A stretch of 22,883 nt of DNA from Chitinophagaceae bacterium (GTDB lineage: Bacteria > Bacteroidota > Bacteroidia > Chitinophagales > Chitinophagaceae), in contig JACFNM010000024.1 of the NCBI GenBank assembly GCA_019454915.1, positions 1 to 22,883 of the forward strand. Reading direction: 5' to 3'. The notes under the pieces are model-generated. The model was given only the letters and a program-made list of their open reading frames with translations. It did no database searches and was not told the DNA's origin. Each line of letters starts with the position of its first letter. Positions within the stretch are counted from its first letter, which is position 1. Positions 15,320 through 22,883 of the stretch are shown here, one piece after another. Made by a program: the position numbers and the translations under genes.

Positions 15320-16243
15320 ATGCAACAGAAGTTCAATCGCAGAGAATGGAGCAAATTAATGCTTGCCGGGTTTACAGGAACCCTCTTACCTTCCGCCTTA
15401 TCGGCTAAGTCCTCATTTCTTAAATCTCCTTTTGTATTAGGCATTCAAACCTATAGCTTACGGGATAAGCCCAGGGAAGAGGCGATAAGAATCATGCGTG
15501 CTTTGGGCATCCGCAGTTGTGAAATATGGCAGGGGCATATTGAACCCCGTGAATTTCAATCCGTGAGAGGGCTCACCCCCGAAGAACGGAAGAGCCGGCA
15601 CGAAGCCCTGATTAGGTGGAGGCAGGGAGCAGATTTGAAAGATGTGGAAGCGATGCGCAGGCAGTTTAGAGATGCAGGGATTAAGATTCAGGCTTATGCC
15701 CACAATATGAATGACGATACATCCGACCACGATATGGAACTCGCGTTTAAAATAGCGCGGACCTTAAAAACCGATACCCTGACTACCTCTGCGACGATCA
15801 CCTCAATGAGAAGGATAGATGCACTGGCTCAAAAATATAAGATTAAGGTAGGGATGCACAATCATTCGAATGTGGACCGGCCCAACGATTTCTCCACGCC
15901 TGAAAGCCTTGCAAAGGCCATGGAAGGCTGCTCTTCCTATACGCGCATCAATCTCGACATCGGGCATTTTGTGGCGGCCGGCTTTGACCCGGTTGAGTAC
16001 CTGAACAACCATCACGATAAGATTGTTTGTCTCCACATAAAAGACAGGAAGAAAAACCAGGGACCCAGTGTGCCCTTTGGCGAAGGAGATACCCCTATAA
16101 AGGAAGTGCTTGACGTACTCCTTGACAATAAATGGCCTATTCCCGCAAATATTGAATATGAGTACAATGGCGCTGATACGCAGACGGAGTTGGAGAAGTG
16201 CTTTCAGTATTGCCGGGATATTATTAATGACAAAAACCGGTAG
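15320..16243 (+). CDS. Sugar phosphate isomerase/epimerase (xylose-isomerase-like TIM barrel), Tat-type signal
   Basis: 307 aa from ATG 15320. A longer frame from TTG 15242 is open, but the ATG places a twin-arginine leader (FNRREWSKLMLAGFTG, residues 5-20, then a hydrophobic stretch to SALSAK) at the true N-terminus, as in many exported Bacteroidota members. The barrel carries likely metal and substrate residues: CEIW (67-70), GMHNHSN (178-184), NLDIGHF (211-217), CLHIKD (237-242) and NIEYEYNG (277-284). It probably acts on a sugar or cyclitol outside the cytoplasm; the substrate is unknown. It may be transcribed separately from the gldC operon (105-bp gap) and converges on lptC with 43 bp between. 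Confidence 0.85.
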   Translation: MQQKFNRREWSKLMLAGFTGTLLPSALSAKSSFLKSPFVLGIQTYSLRDKPREEAIRIMRALGIRSCEIWQGHIEPREFQSVRGLTPEERKSRHEALIRWRQGADLKDVEAMRRQFRDAGIKIQAYAHNMNDDTSDHDMELAFKIARTLKTDTLTTSATITSMRRIDALAQKYKIKVGMHNHSNVDRPNDFSTPESLAKAMEGCSSYTRINLDIGHFVAAGFDPVEYLNNHHDKIVCLHIKDRKKNQGPSVPFGEGDTPIKEVLDVLLDNKWPIPANIEYEYNGADTQTELEKCFQYCRDIINDKNR

Positions 16244-16286
16244 ATTCGTTTATAGTATCCTTCCTTTTCTGTGCGGGGGATGTTTA

Positions 16287-16940
16287 TTACTGATTCGACC
16301 GGCTACTGTCGGAAGTGAGTTCAGTGGAATCGGACGCTGGCCCAAATTCATTTTCAGCAACCGGCAGAATACCTTCGGAGGGGTTAATAATTTTTATATC
16401 TCTGAAATCCTGGGACGCTTCTAATCCTTTGCCTGGAAGTATTGTCCCGTCCTTTTTTGTAATCTTTACAGGCTTATCCGTATAAAAAATTTCCTTATTC
16501 TGGTCCCACCATAATTCTTCACAGCGGAGGGTATCTTCATTCAACTGTTGAATCACCACTATACTATCTCTCAGATACATTTTCCTTTGCCCTTCCAGAT
16601 AACGACCATACAAGGCATCCAGTATGCTCTCCACCTGCACGGAATCATTATAAAAATCAACATGCATGGATTGCGGAAATTCAACCCTCGGAAGAGTATC
16701 CTGATATCGGAGCATGAGGGGTGCGGTAAGCTTCGCCTTCATCTTACCGGCCTGACTAAAATAGGTTTCTATCATCCTTGCTTCATCCACCCCAATCTTT
16801 TTTTGCGTAAGCTCTCTTATCTCCTGTTCACTATTTTCACAACCGTTAAGCGCCAAAAGGAGGGTACAGTACAGTATTGGCAAAAGGAGTTTAAATCCGC
16901 CCTTAACCCGCTTTATTGGTATGTGCGCTTGATGAACCAT
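16287..16940 (-). CDS. lptC: LptC, LPS-export periplasmic lipoprotein-like protein
   Basis: 217 aa. LptC bridges the inner-membrane LptBFG transporter and LptA in lipopolysaccharide export. The N-terminus has a hydrophobic segment ending in a lipobox (LALNGC, Cys34), so this copy is predicted to be a lipoprotein; E. coli LptC instead keeps an uncleaved anchor. The beta-rich body contains SQAGKMKAKLTAPLMLRYQD (62-81), typical of the LptC/OstA-like fold. The C-terminal tail is Ser/Thr-rich and probably disordered. The start ATG (16938-16940) overlaps the end of the outer membrane protein gene by 28 bp, which indicates translational coupling in the coaX operon. No other in-frame start gives a complete signal segment. 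Confidence 0.88.
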   Translation of the reverse strand: MVHQAHIPIKRVKGGFKLLLPILYCTLLLALNGCENSEQEIRELTQKKIGVDEARMIETYFSQAGKMKAKLTAPLMLRYQDTLPRVEFPQSMHVDFYNDSVQVESILDALYGRYLEGQRKMYLRDSIVVIQQLNEDTLRCEELWWDQNKEIFYTDKPVKITKKDGTILPGKGLEASQDFRDIKIINPSEGILPVAENEFGPASDSTELTSDSSRSNQ

Positions 16941-18223
16941 ACATCACTTAATGAAAGTCCAACGGATATCCGGTAAAAGGTATCGCGTAGTGAATTGCTT
17001 TTATTGCCTCTGGATCCGATTTCGAAGGCCGTGTTGATACTCGTGTACTGACCGGAATAAACGCTATAGCCATATTTCCGAACCGGGAAGGAAGCTCCAA
17101 AGGTGAATGCAAAAACGGGCAGATTATCGTTTACCGATATATAATCCGGTCCTATATAAAAGCCTGCCCTGTACTGTGTTTGCGCCCAATAGTTGGCACT
17201 CTTGAAATTCGGTATTACCGCACCGCCTACTCTGAATTGCCAGTTGTCTTTCACTTCATCCGGCTGATCATAATACCGGTATTCACTCCATTGTGAAAGA
17301 TTATACTCAAGGTGCAGAGACCATGTGAGGTCCTTTTCTATCGAAAATCCGAAACCATAAGTAGCAGGTATAACTATTTTTCCTTTGTTATCATCCGAGA
17401 TGTAGACGCTGTCTTTTTGAGTTTCTCCAAAAGAAGAACTGAATTCATACGTTTCCCGAACGATGTTTCTGGAGGCATTTAGAGAATTCTTGAATTGTGC
17501 AAATGCACCAAGTTTTAGGGAGTAAGTCTTGCTTATCTTGGTGGAATACTGGATCCCGCCATGCAGGAAGGTACCACCGAAAAAAGTACTGTCCGCCCAC
17601 TTACCTTTCGCATAGGGTACACTATCATTAATAAAAGTACGCTCTGTTACATAGTTTTTACTCCCGAATAAATAACCTGCGTTAAACCCAACCGTTAGAT
17701 GTTTTGTTCCAATGCCGGTTCCAACATAAGCCTGGTAAGCTCCTCCCTGCCCTTCAAAGGTTGTGTTGACACTATCTATCCCCGGCAGCCGTGTCGTCTG
17801 TTGCAAATTATAATTGATTCTGGACATTGGTTTCAAACCAAAATTCATTCCCCAGTTATTTTTCTGAGAAAGAGGAAGCCCTACCTGTATATAGGAAGGA
17901 ATTAAGTATCCGGAATTAAGCGACCTCACCGGATTAGAGGCTTTTAAAGTCCGGTTGGTATAATCCACCCCAACGTCAAAAGTGGTGTATTTTAACCGTG
18001 CATAGGAAGCGGGATTCGTAAAATTGACGGTAACCGGATCGTGATAAGAGACAGATGTTCCTCCCATTGCCCGGTTTACGATATTCTGTCCCGGCAGGAT
18101 ATCTCCTAAGCCATACCTGGAATAAGGAGAATTTTCCTGGGCTGAGACTATATTATTCAATAATAGACCAACGATAAAAAAAAGAAAAATCCGGCAGTTA
18201 GTTATTGTACTCACTGATCGCAT
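16913..18223 (-). CDS. Outer-membrane beta-barrel protein (FadL-like architecture)
   Basis: 436 aa. A Sec signal peptide (hydrophobic IFLFFIVGLLL, cleavage near VSA-Q at about 28) is followed by ENSPYSRYGLGDILPGQNIV and AMGGTSVSYHDPVTVNFTNP, an N-terminal signature often seen in Bacteroidota outer-membrane transport-like proteins. The rest is alternating beta strands with aromatic girdles (NWGMNFGLKPMS, YGFGFSIEKDLTWSLHLEYN), consistent with a barrel of about 14 strands, as in FadL-type channels. It ends near VGLSLSDVWFIKRTYQ. It overlaps the coaX 3' end by 26 bp and the lptC 5' end by 28 bp. The operon position suggests an envelope role, but the cargo is unknown. Confidence 0.8.
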   Translation of the reverse strand: MRSVSTITNCRIFLFFIVGLLLNNIVSAQENSPYSRYGLGDILPGQNIVNRAMGGTSVSYHDPVTVNFTNPASYARLKYTTFDVGVDYTNRTLKASNPVRSLNSGYLIPSYIQVGLPLSQKNNWGMNFGLKPMSRINYNLQQTTRLPGIDSVNTTFEGQGGAYQAYVGTGIGTKHLTVGFNAGYLFGSKNYVTERTFINDSVPYAKGKWADSTFFGGTFLHGGIQYSTKISKTYSLKLGAFAQFKNSLNASRNIVRETYEFSSSFGETQKDSVYISDDNKGKIVIPATYGFGFSIEKDLTWSLHLEYNLSQWSEYRYYDQPDEVKDNWQFRVGGAVIPNFKSANYWAQTQYRAGFYIGPDYISVNDNLPVFAFTFGASFPVRKYGYSVYSGQYTSINTAFEIGSRGNKSNSLRDTFYRISVGLSLSDVWFIKRTYQ

Positions 18224-18920
18224 ACAAGCCTTTATAGATTAAATGAGGGTCTGCAAATATCTTATTTTTCAACACTTGGGCAAAAAAGGGACTATCACCC
18301 CCGGTTAAAAGGACGTTAAAGTTATCATACTTTTCTGCGTAGGCGTTAATTATGCCATCAATTTCTTTTGCCATCCCCAGCATGACTCCGCTGGTGATAT
18401 TGGTACGCGTGTCGTAGCCCATCAATGGGAAATTCCAGTCGGGTGTTACCAAAGGTAGTTTGGCGGTGAAATCTTTCAACGATTTAAACCGCATTGCCAT
18501 ACCCGGTGATATTCCGCCTCCCAGGAATTCTCTGTATTTGCTGATAAAATTATAGGTTATGCAGGTACCCAGTCCAATAACCAGATTGTGCCTGTCGGGG
18601 AAAAACTCAACTGCACCGGCAGACAGGGCAAGCCTGTCGGTGCCAACCGTTTCAGGCTTTGAAACGAGGCTATTAAAAGGTAATTTAGACTGATGACTGA
18701 GCAAATGAAATTTAGAATGGTTCCTTAATATATGTTCAATAGCCGGATCATGTACAATCACCGAGGAGAGGATGCTTTTATCCGGCCGGATACGCTTTAC
18801 CAATGATTCTATGCCTGAAGCGGTGGCCGTTTCCAATACCTCTACTTCTCTGAGTTCTTTATCTGAGAACAGGGCATATTTTAAGCGTGTATTTCCAAAA
18901 TCAAAACATAGTGTCGTCAT
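18198..18920 (-). CDS. coaX: Type III pantothenate kinase (CoaX)
   Basis: 240 aa from ATG 18918-18920; a TTG three codons upstream is less likely because FDFGNT then sits too far in. CoaX phosphorylates pantothenate, the first step of CoA synthesis. The ASKHA-fold motifs FDFGNTRLK (6-14) with Asp7, TVGTDRLAL (91-99) and FLGGGISPGM (132-141) are intact. The central motif reads LVIGLGTCITYNF: Gly116 stands where CoaX enzymes normally have the catalytic Asp of LVxDxGT, and Asn124 replaces the usual Asp of the TxxTxD end. Activity therefore needs a check. First gene of a three-gene overlapping operon; divergent from lysS. Confidence 0.85.
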   Translation of the reverse strand: MTTLCFDFGNTRLKYALFSDKELREVEVLETATASGIESLVKRIRPDKSILSSVIVHDPAIEHILRNHSKFHLLSHQSKLPFNSLVSKPETVGTDRLALSAGAVEFFPDRHNLVIGLGTCITYNFISKYREFLGGGISPGMAMRFKSLKDFTAKLPLVTPDWNFPLMGYDTRTNITSGVMLGMAKEIDGIINAYAEKYDNFNVLLTGGDSPFFAQVLKNKIFADPHLIYKGLYAISEYNN

Positions 18921-18989
18921 GACAAACAAGTATTAACCCGATGAAGGTTCTGGTCAAAAGTCTCAAAAAAATGGAGAAAACAGGCAAAT

Positions 18990-19019
18990 CCGGAAAATAA
19001 AACCGGAGAATTTTTCCGG
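18990..19019. repeat. 8-bp inverted repeat in the coaX-lysS intergenic region
   Basis: CCGGAAAA (18990-18997) and TTTTCCGG (19012-19019) with a 14-nt loop. It lies in the 252-bp gap, upstream of both genes' starts, and is followed by a smaller GCGG/CCGC hairpin (19035-19048). An operator or small structured RNA is possible; nothing identifies it. Confidence 0.3.
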
Positions 19020-19115
19020 CGTCTAACGGATTGTGCGGGCAAGTCCGCTGATTTACCGTGTAAAACTGAGGGTGGAACTTTCATTTTGTTTTCTCTTTAC
19101 AGATATGCCAAACAC

Positions 19116-19146
19116 TTTGCAGGCTACAGCGTAACCAGTACCTTTG
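19116..19146 (+). promoter_or_regulatory. lysS promoter
   Basis: TTTG (19116-19119), 19-nt spacer, TACCTTTG (19139-19146): a perfect match to the Bacteroidota -33/-7 consensus. Predicted transcription start is near 19152, giving a leader of about 20 nt before ATG 19173. Confidence 0.75.
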
Positions 19147-19172
19147 CTGCACTTTTTTGAAAACCATTCCAC

Positions 19173-20717
19173 ATGAGTACGACACATTTATCTGAGCAGG
19201 AAGTGATACGCCGGGAAAAGCGGCTTGCATTGGAAAAATTGGGCATTAATCCCTATCCGGCAGCGGCTTTTCCGGTTACCCACACAGCACTCGGGATTAG
19301 GGAACATTTCTCGGAGGAGAATAAAGAACAATTTGCTGACATCAGCCTGGCCGGTCGTATCATGAGTATCCGGGATATGGGCAAAGCATCATTTGCCGTA
19401 CTTCAGGATCATACCGGGAAGATACAGATTTATGTAAAGCGCGACGATATGTGCCCTGGAGAAGACAAAGAATTGTATAATACGGTCTGGAAAAAATTAT
19501 TGGATATTGGCGATATCATCGGGGTTAAGGGCTATGGGTTCATTACAAAAACCGGCGAAATCTCCATCCACGTGACTTCGTTCACGGTCTTGTCCAAATC
19601 GCTTAAACCATTGCCGGTTGTTAAGGAAGCCGAGGGACAGAGTTTCGATGCCGTAACGGATCCCGAGTTTAAATACCGGCAACGTTATGTTGATCTGATC
19701 ATCAACCCGCAGGTGCGTGACACTTTTGTCAAAAGAACCAGGATGATCAATGCCATTCGGGAATTTCTGAACGAACAGGGAGCGCTGGAAGTGGATACAC
19801 CCGTTTTACAGAGTATTCCCGGCGGCGCCGCAGCCCGTCCGTTTATCACGCACCACAATGCCCTGGACATCCCCCTGTATCTTCGCATAGCCAACGAATT
19901 GTATTTAAAGAGACTGATTGTCGGCGGCTTTCAGTGGGTATACGAATTCAGCCGTAATTTCAGAAACGAAGGCATGGACCGTACGCATAATCCCGAGTTC
20001 ACTATCCTGGAATTTTACGTGGCATTTAAGGACTACTTCTGGATGATGCAAACAACGGAAACGCTGATGGAGCGCCTGGCGCTCGCCTTGCACCATTCAA
20101 CAGACGTCCCCTGTGGAGACAAAATTTTGAATTTCAAAGCGCCGTTTAAACGGGTTTCTATATACGAAGCCGTTAAAGAACATACAGGAATAGACATCAG
20201 TGAAATGGATGAACAGGATTTAAAAGACGTATGTAAGCAGTTGCATATAGAGACAACGCCGGACATGGGACGGGGTAAGCTCATTGACAATATTTTCGGA
20301 GAAAAATGTGAAAAACATTATATACAGCCCACTTTCATCATCGACTACCCGGTAGAAATGAGTCCACTGACCAAAAAACACCGTAGCAAACCCGGACTGG
20401 TAGAGCGTTTTGAACTGATGATCAATGGAAAGGAAATTGCCAATGCCTACAGCGAATTGAATGACCCGATAGATCAGCGCGAACGTTTTGAAGAACAGGC
20501 CAGGCTCATGGAAAGGGGCGATGAAGAAGCCATGTTCATTGATCATGATTTTTTAAGAGCGCTGGAATATGGAATGCCGCCCACTTCGGGCATTGGTATT
20601 GGTATGGACCGGTTATGTATGTTGCTGACCAATCAGCCTTCCATCCAGGATGTACTATTCTTTCCTCAGATGAGGCCGGAAAAAGGTGTAGGAGAAAGTA
20701 TCCAGGCGCACAGCTAA
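19173..20717 (+). CDS. lysS: Lysyl-tRNA synthetase, class II
   Basis: 514 aa. Charges tRNA-Lys with lysine. An N-terminal OB-fold anticodon-binding domain (about 55-150) precedes a class II catalytic core. Motif 2 is [14 protein letters not shown] (263-276) and motif 3 is GIGIGMDRL (473-481). The conserved block [16 protein letters not shown] (217-232) and [12 protein letters not shown] (242-253) are present, and the protein ends in the family's [13 protein letters not shown] plus a short extension. ATG 19173 gives the standard N-terminus ([20 protein letters not shown]). It is driven by a consensus promoter 27 nt upstream and appears monocistronic; the next gene is convergent. Confidence 0.97.
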   Translation: MSTTHLSEQEVIRREKRLALEKLGINPYPAAAFPVTHTALGIREHFSEENKEQFADISLAGRIMSIRDMGKASFAVLQDHTGKIQIYVKRDDMCPGEDKELYNTVWKKLLDIGDIIGVKGYGFITKTGEISIHVTSFTVLSKSLKPLPVVKEAEGQSFDAVTDPEFKYRQRYVDLIINPQVRDTFVKRTRMINAIREFLNEQGALEVDTPVLQSIPGGAAARPFITHHNALDIPLYLRIANELYLKRLIVGGFQWVYEFSRNFRNEGMDRTHNPEFTILEFYVAFKDYFWMMQTTETLMERLALALHHSTDVPCGDKILNFKAPFKRVSIYEAVKEHTGIDISEMDEQDLKDVCKQLHIETTPDMGRGKLIDNIFGEKCEKHYIQPTFIIDYPVEMSPLTKKHRSKPGLVERFELMINGKEIANAYSELNDPIDQRERFEEQARLMERGDEEAMFIDHDFLRALEYGMPPTSGIGIGMDRLCMLLTNQPSIQDVLFFPQMRPEKGVGESIQAHS

Positions 20718-20826
20718 AAGCTTTCCAATATATCTCCGCAGTTGAGATACATTCACTATAGGTGTACAAACAACACATTAAAATATCTATCGACTTTACA
20801 TAAGATGATTAAAGAGTGCTGCTTGA

Positions 20827-21615
20827 CTAATTGTTATCCGGAGAAGGAAGATCAATGAATTTTCCAAAATCAAAATCAGGGCATTCATGCAGGTGGATAT
20901 AACCGCGCTGATTGGTGAGCAGTCGGGTATTGCCGATAGAAAAATCTTCTACGTTCTGATGATGGTGGCCGTAAATCCAGTAATCTATATGAAATTGCTG
21001 TATGAATGAAGACAGTTCAGTGGCGAATCCGCTGTTAAGTTTGCTGTTGCTGTATTGCGGAGGATAGTTTTGATAGGTAGGTACGTGATGGGTTACGACG
21101 ATGGTCTTTCCGTCAAACGGTTCTGTCAACGAATTTTCAATAAAGGCAAGATTCCGCTCAAAAAGAGAACGGTATTGTTTTAGGCTCAATAAATGGTCTC
21201 CCGACTGAATGAGTCGAAAATCCATCATGCCTTCAAAAACGAATTGCTCGTTTTCCACTTCTATCTGAGACCATAAGGTGGAGAAGATTAGCCGAAGTCC
21301 GGGATATTGTACGATCTGATTGTTCAGAAGAGAAATATGATCAAATACTTTCTCCCGGAAAGAGCCGCTGTTTTCAGCGATGTCCGACTTATAATATTCA
21401 TGGTTACCCGGTATCCAGTAAACCGCCTGAAAGTTTTCGGAAAGCCGCTTAAAGAATGGTTCATACTTTTCTCTTCTGTACTTCAATCCTCGGAAGGTGA
21501 CGATATCTCCTGCCAGAATCAGAATATCTCCATTTACCGGGATATCGGTTTCTAATGCCCATTGGTAATTATCGGCAAATTCCAGATGCAGGTCGGAGCA
21601 GTATTGAATAGTCAA
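20827..21615 (-). CDS. Calcineurin-like metallophosphoesterase (TTG start)
   Basis: 262 aa with the full metallophosphoesterase metal-site set: Asp8/His10 (SDLHLEF), Asp37 (LAGDIVT), GNHE (70-73), VVTHHVP (173-179) and GHHH (216-219). Such enzymes hydrolyse phosphomono- or diesters, including nucleotides; the substrate is not predictable. The start is TTG (21613-21615): there is no in-frame ATG or GTG between it and the upstream in-frame stop at 21652-21654, and TTG puts TIQYCSDLH exactly at the family's usual N-terminus. No signal peptide, so cytoplasmic. A hairpin (21664-21699) lies about 50 bp upstream. Convergent with lysS. Confidence 0.9.
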   Translation of the reverse strand: MTIQYCSDLHLEFADNYQWALETDIPVNGDILILAGDIVTFRGLKYRREKYEPFFKRLSENFQAVYWIPGNHEYYKSDIAENSGSFREKVFDHISLLNNQIVQYPGLRLIFSTLWSQIEVENEQFVFEGMMDFRLIQSGDHLLSLKQYRSLFERNLAFIENSLTEPFDGKTIVVTHHVPTYQNYPPQYSNSKLNSGFATELSSFIQQFHIDYWIYGHHHQNVEDFSIGNTRLLTNQRGYIHLHECPDFDFGKFIDLPSPDNN

Positions 21616-21663
21616 GATGATTTTCTTTCGAAGATAGCCATTCTGTCTGTTTCACAAATAGTG

Positions 21664-21699
21664 GGCACGCGCAGGTTAATCTATTACGCTGCTTGTGCC
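21664..21699. other. Stem-loop upstream of the metallophosphoesterase gene
   Basis: Left arm GGCACGCGCAG (21664-21674) and right arm CTGCTTGTGCC (21689-21699) pair at 10 of 11 positions, one by G-T wobble. The 14-nt loop contains TAAT/ATTA. It stands out in a 221-bp gap; no T run follows on either strand, so an intrinsic terminator is doubtful and a leader element or small RNA is possible. Confidence 0.4.
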
Positions 21700-21836
21700 G
21701 GGTGGTGATTCATTATTATTTCTATGGTGTCTATCTCGGATTAGGCTTAAAGAACAGTGATGATCGTGGTTGATTAATGACGCAAAGCACTGGAGTCGCC
21801 TCCGGGAAATCCGGACTAAATGTATCAAAACAGTCC

Positions 21837-22883
21837 CTATTGCTTACTCAGCCATTTCAACAATCTCACCGATTTTAAACATTTACAGATGGAAAAGAAG
21901 CTGTTGACAGTTGAAGGCATATACTGCTTCTTCAACAGCTTTTCTTTCACAGGCAGGGGTAGCCTGGAATAGGTAATTGCCCAAAGCATAGTTCTATTTT
22001 GAAAAAGCTGCAGGTCTTCATAAAACGCATCTCTCAATTTATTAAAATCCGGCAGACCGGTTTTGTATTTTGAAAATTCAGCAGCGCGGAGGGGAACCCG
22101 GTAAGGACGTCTACTGAGCTCCAGTACCGGTTCATCGGAATAATAACTTGCAGGCGGCCGGCCGAAGCCAAACAGATCGGGTGATCTCTTTTCCGGATCC
22201 CCCAGTAATGGTCCCAACTCGGTATCCATGATTTCTTTTGCCTCCCACTCTTCATCGAACTGGCGAATAGCGGCTTTATCTTTTTTGTTGAGGTATTCAA
22301 AGTCGGCGATCAGGGTCTGTTCATCTATCTCAAAATCCAGGTTTTCGTCCAGCATCCACCCCACCATTTCCGTCCGGCGTTCGCTGTAGCGATGGCTGTA
22401 GTAATGTATGCGTGCCCATGCACTGATAACCGGAGAAGCCACGGGATAACGCAGAATCCTGTTCAGGATCATCGGTGATTTGTCTGCGTTATCACAGAGC
22501 CATTGCTCTTCCTCAGCGCTGAGAGGCGCACCGATGAGCAGACTGTTGCAGATCACTTTAATACTTTCTGCCTGTTTACGACTGATGAGTATTTCCATAT
22601 CGAAACACCGTTGAAATGTCCGGCATATTTTCCGGTTCGTTTCGATTGGAAACGGATGCAGCACAGCTTTCGCCCTGCTGTAGTATTCCCTCACTGCTTT
22701 TACCTTTACGCCGTATTGTTTGATGGAGGTAAGCAGCGACAATCTACTGATCCGTTCTTTGCTGTACCACAGGCTATCCAGTAAATCCGCCAGGGATGCC
22801 AGCACCCTGGGGTTGTATCGGTAATAGGGTAAGACATCCCTCACCCGCAAAAAATCTTTGTAGGTTTTTATGAAGTCATCCGG
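21837..22883 (-). CDS. Unrecognised protein, 5' end beyond window
   Basis: The frame is open from the right edge to the stop at 21837, with 348 residues visible. A TTG at 22848-22850 could start it, but the 11 upstream codons (PDDFIKTYKDF) are open and protein-like, so the true start is probably outside. The protein is mostly helical and charged, with no signal peptide or membrane segment. Notable segments are a Cys-containing EEEQWLCDNADKSP near the middle, HYYSHRYSERRTEMVGW, and an acidic stretch FDEEWEAKEIMDTELGPLL. I recognise no domain or catalytic motif. The basic C-terminus has cysteines (FFSICKCLKSVRLLKWLSKQ). It is followed by a 221-bp gap before the metallophosphoesterase gene. Confidence 0.7.
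   Translation of the reverse strand, partial: PDDFIKTYKDFLRVRDVLPYYRYNPRVLASLADLLDSLWYSKERISRLSLLTSIKQYGVKVKAVREYYSRAKAVLHPFPIETNRKICRTFQRCFDMEILISRKQAESIKVICNSLLIGAPLSAEEEQWLCDNADKSPMILNRILRYPVASPVISAWARIHYYSHRYSERRTEMVGWMLDENLDFEIDEQTLIADFEYLNKKDKAAIRQFDEEWEAKEIMDTELGPLLGDPEKRSPDLFGFGRPPASYYSDEPVLELSRRPYRVPLRAAEFSKYKTGLPDFNKLRDAFYEDLQLFQNRTMLWAITYSRLPLPVKEKLLKKQYMPSTVNSFFSICKCLKSVRLLKWLSKQ

Noticed and set aside
20731..20749. TATCTC/GAGATA inverted repeat as lysS terminator
   Set aside because: Only a 6-bp AT-rich stem with no T run after it; too weak to call.
21801..21836. Terminator after the right-edge gene (TCCGG/CCGGA and GGACT/AGTCC repeats)
   Set aside because: The short stems share bases and would compete, and no T tract follows on the minus strand.
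1..22883. Mobile element, CRISPR array, phage or defence system
   Set aside because: No transposase, integrase, recurrent direct repeats, cas-like or defence domains are visible; nearly all genes are recognisable housekeeping or envelope genes.

Overview
The window looks like an ordinary chromosomal housekeeping segment from a member of the Bacteroidota, most likely of the Chitinophagaceae type. The evidence is a GldC gliding-motility gene, a secreted protein with a type IX secretion (T9SS) sorting domain, a DUF4290 gene beside murA, a coaX / outer-membrane-protein / lptC operon, and promoters of the phylum-specific form TTTG-N19-TAnnTTTG. Ribosome-binding sites are not obvious before most starts, as expected for this phylum. 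I see no tRNA, rRNA, CRISPR array, insertion sequence or phage gene.

Layout. (1) 1-2715, minus strand: rlmN, an RsuA/RluB-type pseudouridine synthase with a long basic N-terminal tail, and an RluA-type pseudouridine synthase that runs off the left edge. (2) 2716-3165: a 450-bp divergent intergenic region with a possible 25-codon ORF. (3) 3166-5234, plus: prfB (release factor 2, with its +1 programmed frameshift intact) and rsgA. The first 5.2 kb is therefore almost entirely ribosome and translation maintenance. (4) 5405-6988, plus: a membrane-anchored, FMN-binding glutamate-synthase-like protein. (5) 7025-10267, minus: murA, gmk and a DUF21/CBS/CorC transporter in a likely operon. MurA has Asp where the fosfomycin-sensitive enzyme has Cys. 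(6) 10351-12434, minus: a DUF4290 protein with an RG/GS/K-rich tail and a T9SS-secreted protein. (7) 12660-16243, plus: a glycosyltransferase, gldC, a YqeY-domain protein, a CvpA-family protein and a probable Tat-exported sugar phosphate isomerase/epimerase. (8) 16287-18920, minus: coaX, a beta-barrel outer membrane protein and lptC, with overlapping reading frames. (9) 19173-20717, plus: lysS from a textbook phylum promoter. (10) 20827-22883, minus: a metallophosphoesterase with a TTG start, and an unrecognised protein that continues past the right edge.

Functionally the segment combines translation (RlmN, pseudouridine synthases, RF2, RsgA, LysRS), cell-envelope construction (MurA, LptC, outer membrane protein, CvpA), small-molecule kinases (Gmk, CoaX) and surface/motility functions (GldC, T9SS cargo). 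I found no convincing undescribed multi-gene system. The best points for a second look are the replaced Asp residues in CoaX, the Asp-type MurA, the prfB frameshift site with a strong internal Shine-Dalgarno element in a phylum that barely uses Shine-Dalgarno initiation, the near-leaderless promoters of the divergent rlmN/prfB pair, and the two pseudouridine synthases separated only by one in-frame UGA.
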